A stretch of 64,000 nucleotides of DNA from contig NZ_FQZF01000013.1 of the NCBI RefSeq assembly GCF_900141905.1, forward strand, positions 87,081-151,080, in the 5' to 3' direction. Below are positions 61,080 through 64,000 of this stretch, piece after piece. Under the pieces are notes generated by a model. It ran no database searches. It was given only the letters and a program-made list of their open reading frames with translations, and was not told where the DNA came from. The stretch comes from Muricoccus roseus. GTDB taxonomy: Bacteria > Pseudomonadota > Alphaproteobacteria > Acetobacterales > Acetobacteraceae. Both the position numbers and the translations under genes were made by a program. The first letter of the stretch is position 1, and every line of letters starts with the position of its first letter.

Positions 61080-62147
61080 ATGCCCGACGGCGCGATGTCC
61101 CCCGACGAGCTGCCCGTGCAGTTCGACCTTCTCACCTCCAATCCGGTCTACAAGCCCTTCCGCTATCCCTGGGCCTATGACGCCTGGCTGATGCAGCAGC
61201 GCCTGCACTGGCTGCCGGAAGAGGTTCCGATGGCCGATGACGTGAAGGACTGGCAGAAGAACCTCACGCCGGGCGAGAAGAACCTGCTCACCCAGATCTT
61301 CCGCTTCTTCACCCAGGCGGATGTCGAGGTGAACAACTGTTACATGAAGCACTACTCTCAGGTCTTCAAGCCGACGGAAGTGCTCATGATGCTGTCGGCC
61401 TTCTCGAACATCGAGACGATCCACATCGCGGCCTACAGCCACCTGCTCGACACGATCGGCATGCCGGAGCTCGAGTACTCGGCCTTCCTCAAGTACAAGG
61501 AGATGAAGGACAAGTACGACTACATGCAGAACTTCTCGGTCGAGAATAAGGTCGAGATCGCGAAGACCCTTGCTGCGTTCGGCGCCTTCACCGAGGGGCT
61601 GCAGCTCTTCGCCTCCTTCGCCATCCTCATGAACTTCCCCCGGCACAACAAGATGAAGGGGATGGGCCAGATCGTTTCCTGGTCCGTGCGGGACGAGACG
61701 CTGCACTGCCTGTCCGTTATCCGCCTCTTCCGCACCTTCGTGCAGGAGAACCCGGAGATCTGGACGGAGGAACTGCGCCGCGACCTCTACCTGATCTGCG
61801 CCACCATCGTGGACCACGAGGACGCGTTCATCGACCTCGCCTTCAGCATGGGCGGCGTCGAAGGCCTCGATGCGGAGCAGACCAAGCAATACATCCGCTT
61901 CATCGCGGATCGCCGCCTGCAGCAGCTCGGCCTCGACCCGCTCTACCACATCGAGAAGAACCCGCTGCCCTGGCTCGATGAGATGCTGAACGCGGTGGAG
62001 CACACCAACTTCTTCGAAAACCGGGCGACCGAGTACTCCCGCGCCTCCACGGCGGGGACTTGGGAGGAGGCCTTCGCTGACCAGGCCTTCAACGGCTCGC
62101 CCCAGCCGCGGGGCGAGATCCTTCTGGGCGAGGCGTCCCGAGCCTGA
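61080..62147 (+). CDS. nrdB: Ribonucleoside-diphosphate reductase β subunit (class Ia)
   Basis: This 355-aa NrdB carries the diiron/tyrosyl-radical site: Asp in FFTQADVEVNNCY, Glu-His-Tyr in SNIETIHIAAYSHLL (near residue 112, with the Tyr in the radical position), Glu in FGAFTEGLQLFASF and WSVRDETLHC. The ATG at 61080 has a GCAGGAAAG ribosome-binding site. It ends just before a strong terminator. Confidence 0.95.
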   Translation: MPDGAMSPDELPVQFDLLTSNPVYKPFRYPWAYDAWLMQQRLHWLPEEVPMADDVKDWQKNLTPGEKNLLTQIFRFFTQADVEVNNCYMKHYSQVFKPTEVLMMLSAFSNIETIHIAAYSHLLDTIGMPELEYSAFLKYKEMKDKYDYMQNFSVENKVEIAKTLAAFGAFTEGLQLFASFAILMNFPRHNKMKGMGQIVSWSVRDETLHCLSVIRLFRTFVQENPEIWTEELRRDLYLICATIVDHEDAFIDLAFSMGGVEGLDAEQTKQYIRFIADRRLQQLGLDPLYHIEKNPLPWLDEMLNAVEHTNFFENRATEYSRASTAGTWEEAFADQAFNGSPQPRGEILLGEASRA

Positions 62148-62153
62148 CCCGCT

Positions 62154-62186
62154 GGGGGGCGGCTGCCCGGAGGGCAGCCGCCCCCC
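62154..62186 (+). terminator. nrdAB terminator
   Basis: A perfect 15-bp GC-rich stem (62154-62168 with 62172-62186, loop GGA) begins seven bases after the nrdB stop. A CCCCCTTTTT run follows ~20 bases later. Confidence 0.8.
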
Positions 62187-62394
62187 AGGGCAACCTATCC
62201 CGCCCCCTTTTTGTTGCTGCTCGGCCACAGGGGTAGCGGCAATGTTGCAACGCAGTGGGCCCGAGAGCCCCAAGTGGAGGGTCAGCCCCGTTCACGATAG
62301 TGGTTTCGGCCGCTATGCTCCGGTCCTGCCCTCTCGGAGGGAGTCGCCGCCCAGCCGGGCGACGAGCTGATCGGGTTGGGAGGTTGCAAGCTGC

Positions 62395-62670
62395 ATGGCT
62401 GCGGATGAGCCAGAGGGGGCAAGGCAGGCCGGGCGCCCCCCCGCCGCGCCGCGGCACACTCGCCGGCTGACGGACAAGATCCTCATCGCGTTTCACCACG
62501 CCTGCGATCAGGGCGACTATGAGGTGGCGGAGGAGATGCTCCGCATCCTGGAGATGATGATCACGCGCCGCGTGACCTCCCCCGATACGAACCGCCGCAA
62601 GAACATGGAGAGCCTCGTGGCTGCCCATGAGCGGCTTTGGCTGCTCCGCCACCCGGAGAAGGAGAGCTAG
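62395..62670 (+). CDS. Conserved alphaproteobacterial hypothetical protein
   Basis: This 91-aa protein has a disordered N-terminus and a conserved-looking helical part: DKILIAFHHACDQGDYEVAE, EMLRILEMMITRR, then NRRKNMESLVAAHERLWLLR. Similar small proteins recur in Acetobacteraceae and relatives. The function is unknown. It converges with the methyltransferase gene, with stops three bases apart or less. Confidence 0.7.
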   Translation: MAADEPEGARQAGRPPAAPRHTRRLTDKILIAFHHACDQGDYEVAEEMLRILEMMITRRVTSPDTNRRKNMESLVAAHERLWLLRHPEKES

Positions 62671-63437
62671 GGCGCTCCGCCCCCGGCCGCTTCTTCCAGC
62701 CAGCCCAGCGGGGCACCCCGCAGGACGGCCTCTGCCTCGGCCGTCCAACCCTGCGCATTGTGCAGGACCAGCCCCGGCAGGATGACGGACGGCGCGCGCG
62801 GCGCGCGGCGTGCCCGGAGCAGCACGCGCTTGGCAGGCCGTCCCCTGCGTGGCCAGAGCGGCAGGATTTCGGTTCCGCCCAGCCCGGCCTCGCGCAGCGC
62901 CGAGATCCCCTCCTCCAGCCGCGCTGCCGGCAGCACGAAGCTGGCCCGTCCCGTGCGGCCCAGCACGCCGGCGAGCAACGCCGCCCAGGGGCCGAGCCCG
63001 ATATCGCCGCCATGGGTCGCGCCCGCACGGAGCCGGGCAGGGGGCGGCGTGCCGCCGGGCCAATAGGGTGGATTGCTCACGGCGTGGTCGCAGCGGGGAA
63101 GGCGGGCCCGGAGAGCCGGGTCCGCGATGTCGCCCTCCAACACCTCGGCTCGGTCTGCCCAGCCATTCAGCGCCGCATTCTGCCGCGCCAGCGCCGCCAA
63201 CTCCGGGTCCCGCTCCACCGCAACGACGCGCGCACCGGGGCAGCGCGCCAGGACGCAGAGGAACACCCCGCCCGGCCCACAGCCGGCATCCAGCACCTGC
63301 TGCCCTGGCCTGGCCGGCACCGAGGCCGCCAGCATCACCGCGTCCAGCCCCGCCCGCAGCCCCTGCTCGGGCTGGCGCAGCCGGACCAGCCCGCCGAGCA
63401 GGGTGTGGACCGCTCCGGCCTTCAGCGCTCCGTCCAT
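62667..63437 (-). CDS. TrmN6-like tRNA1(Val) adenine methyltransferase
   Basis: This 256-aa protein starts MDGALKAGAVHTLLGGLVRL, then RQPEQGLRAGLDAVMLAASV, the SAM-binding motif VLDAGCGPGGVFLCVLAR and the catalytic HAVSNPPYWPGG. This fits the TrmN6/YfiC family that methylates adenine 37 of tRNA-Val, although related N6-methylases look alike. The ATG at 63437 overlaps the DUF2007 gene. Confidence 0.83.
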   Translation of the reverse strand: MDGALKAGAVHTLLGGLVRLRQPEQGLRAGLDAVMLAASVPARPGQQVLDAGCGPGGVFLCVLARCPGARVVAVERDPELAALARQNAALNGWADRAEVLEGDIADPALRARLPRCDHAVSNPPYWPGGTPPPARLRAGATHGGDIGLGPWAALLAGVLGRTGRASFVLPAARLEEGISALREAGLGGTEILPLWPRRGRPAKRVLLRARRAPRAPSVILPGLVLHNAQGWTAEAEAVLRGAPLGWLEEAAGGGAP

Positions 63438-63640
63438 TCCCCCGCCTCGCGCAGCAGGGCCTCGGCCGCCCGCGCCTCCTCCTCCGGTACGGCGAGGCGT
63501 TGGGGAAAGGCGCCGATCCGCCCCTCCACCGCGCTGATATGGCTGTCCAGCAGCAGCGGCCGCAGCCCGGCATCGCGCAGCAGGGCCTGCAGGAAGCCCA
63601 ACCGGACCGGGTCTCCCTCGGAAAGCAGCACGTGGATCAT
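63422..63640 (-). CDS. DUF2007 family protein
   Basis: This 72-aa protein reads MIHVLLSEGDPVRLGFLQAL, then LLLDSHISAVEGRIGAFPQR and a helical end. DUF2007 proteins are small, ACT-like and of unknown function, and are often next to this methyltransferase in alphaproteobacteria. The IS end begins 28 bp upstream of its start, so its promoter may be affected. Confidence 0.82.
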   Translation of the reverse strand: MIHVLLSEGDPVRLGFLQALLRDAGLRPLLLDSHISAVEGRIGAFPQRLAVPEEEARAAEALLREAGEWTER

Positions 63641-63667
63641 GGCACTCCCTCGTGAAGGCGGGCTTTA

Positions 63668-64000
63668 ACAGGTTGCTGAAGAAGTCGGCCCTCGACGCGA
63701 TTTGAGGAACATGATTCACCTCCGCAGGGCAACCGCGGGGTTGATGATGCGGGGGACGGACGAGACGAGCGGGTCGCTGTTCAGCTACGTCGATCTTGAG
63801 GCGCGCATCCCGGCGCGGCATCCCCTGCGCAAGATCCGGCAGGTGGTGAACGAGGCGCTGGCCAGCCTGGATGCCGATTTCGAGGTGCTTTACACCGACT
63901 TCGGCCGCCCCTCGATTGCGCCCGAGCGGCTGATCCGAGCGAGCCTGATCCAGATCCTGTTCTCGGTCCGCTCCGAGCGGCAGCTGATGGAGCAGATGCA
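63668..64000 (+). mobile_element. IS5-type insertion sequence, left end, continues beyond the window
   Basis: The element seems to begin near 63668 with a terminal sequence ACAGGTTGCTGAAGAAGTC, followed by the transposase gene. Only its first ~330 bp are in the window. The exact end cannot be fixed without the right inverted repeat. Confidence 0.7.
63744..64000 (+). CDS. IS5-family transposase, N-terminal part
   Basis: The frame reads MMRGTDETSGSLFSYVDLEA, RIPARHPLRKIRQVV, then DFGRPSIAPERLIRASLIQI and SVRSERQLMEQM, the N-terminal InsH-like domain of IS5 transposases. The DDE catalytic residues lie outside the window. ATG 63747 is an alternative start. Confidence 0.88.
   Translation, partial: MMRGTDETSGSLFSYVDLEARIPARHPLRKIRQVVNEALASLDADFEVLYTDFGRPSIAPERLIRASLIQILFSVRSERQLMEQM

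Overview
The window looks like GC-rich alphaproteobacterial DNA. About 53.7 kb of it is part of an integrative and conjugative element (ICE) of the rhizobial/sphingomonad trb-type family. The last ~10 kb is ordinary chromosome: a class Ia ribonucleotide reductase, an amino-acid ABC binding protein, a MarR regulator, a tRNA-methyltransferase-like gene and the start of an IS5-type insertion sequence. Gene content hints at an Acetobacteraceae (Roseomonas-like) host, but this rests on impression, not on a marker gene. The left end of the ICE (rest of the trb operon and presumably the integrase) lies outside the window. No tRNA, rRNA or CRISPR array was seen.

Layout. 1-1825 (minus): trbE (5' part), trbD, trbC and trbB of the mating-pair apparatus. 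1826-5398: cargo between trbB and copG-traG, namely a hipBA toxin-antitoxin pair with three operator repeats, a truncated second copy of the trbB 5' end, and an arsR/ACR3-like pair. 5536-7966: copG-like gene and traG coupling protein. 8242-11177: metal-flavoured cargo (His-rich repeat protein, MgtC, membrane protein, CDF efflux, zinc-ribbon protein). 11318-17761: a tightly overlapping transfer/maintenance operon (alpA-like, repA, parA, RHH protein, DUF2840, traF peptidase, DUF736, lytic transglycosylase) followed by the relaxase. 17887-19427: a regulatory cassette resembling FseA/QseM/QseC of ICEMlSymR7A, including a likely +1 programmed ribosomal frameshift. 19617-33216: ICE core of DUF736, small membrane proteins, DUF2493, toprim primase-like protein, a 1,444-aa methylase-helicase, two paired hypotheticals, a ParB-like protein and ArdC antirestriction.

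33472-53681 is a defence island. In order it holds a DUF4143 ATPase, a four-gene type III-like restriction-modification operon (PLD-like/SNF2 helicase, DUF4391, Mod, Res), a SIR2-HerA pair, a convergent HORMA/TRIP13-type (type III) CBASS operon whose terminal gene is a DUF6602 protein with a PD-(D/E)xK-like core in place of a recognisable usual effector, and an XRE / ImmA-IrrE / exonuclease-I cassette at the ICE end. The ICE-chromosome junction is probably in the 645-bp gene-free stretch after 53681.

Functionally, the element combines transfer (trb, traG, relaxase, traF), replication-like maintenance (repA with iteron-like repeats, parA/parB), a layered excision control, anti-restriction for entry into new hosts, and at least three anti-phage systems plus arsenic and metal cargo as benefits to the host. 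The points most worth following are the CBASS operon with its DUF6602 gene, the frameshifted FseA homologue, the repeated structured leaders in front of ICE core genes, and the iteron-like repeats inside the 3' end of repA.
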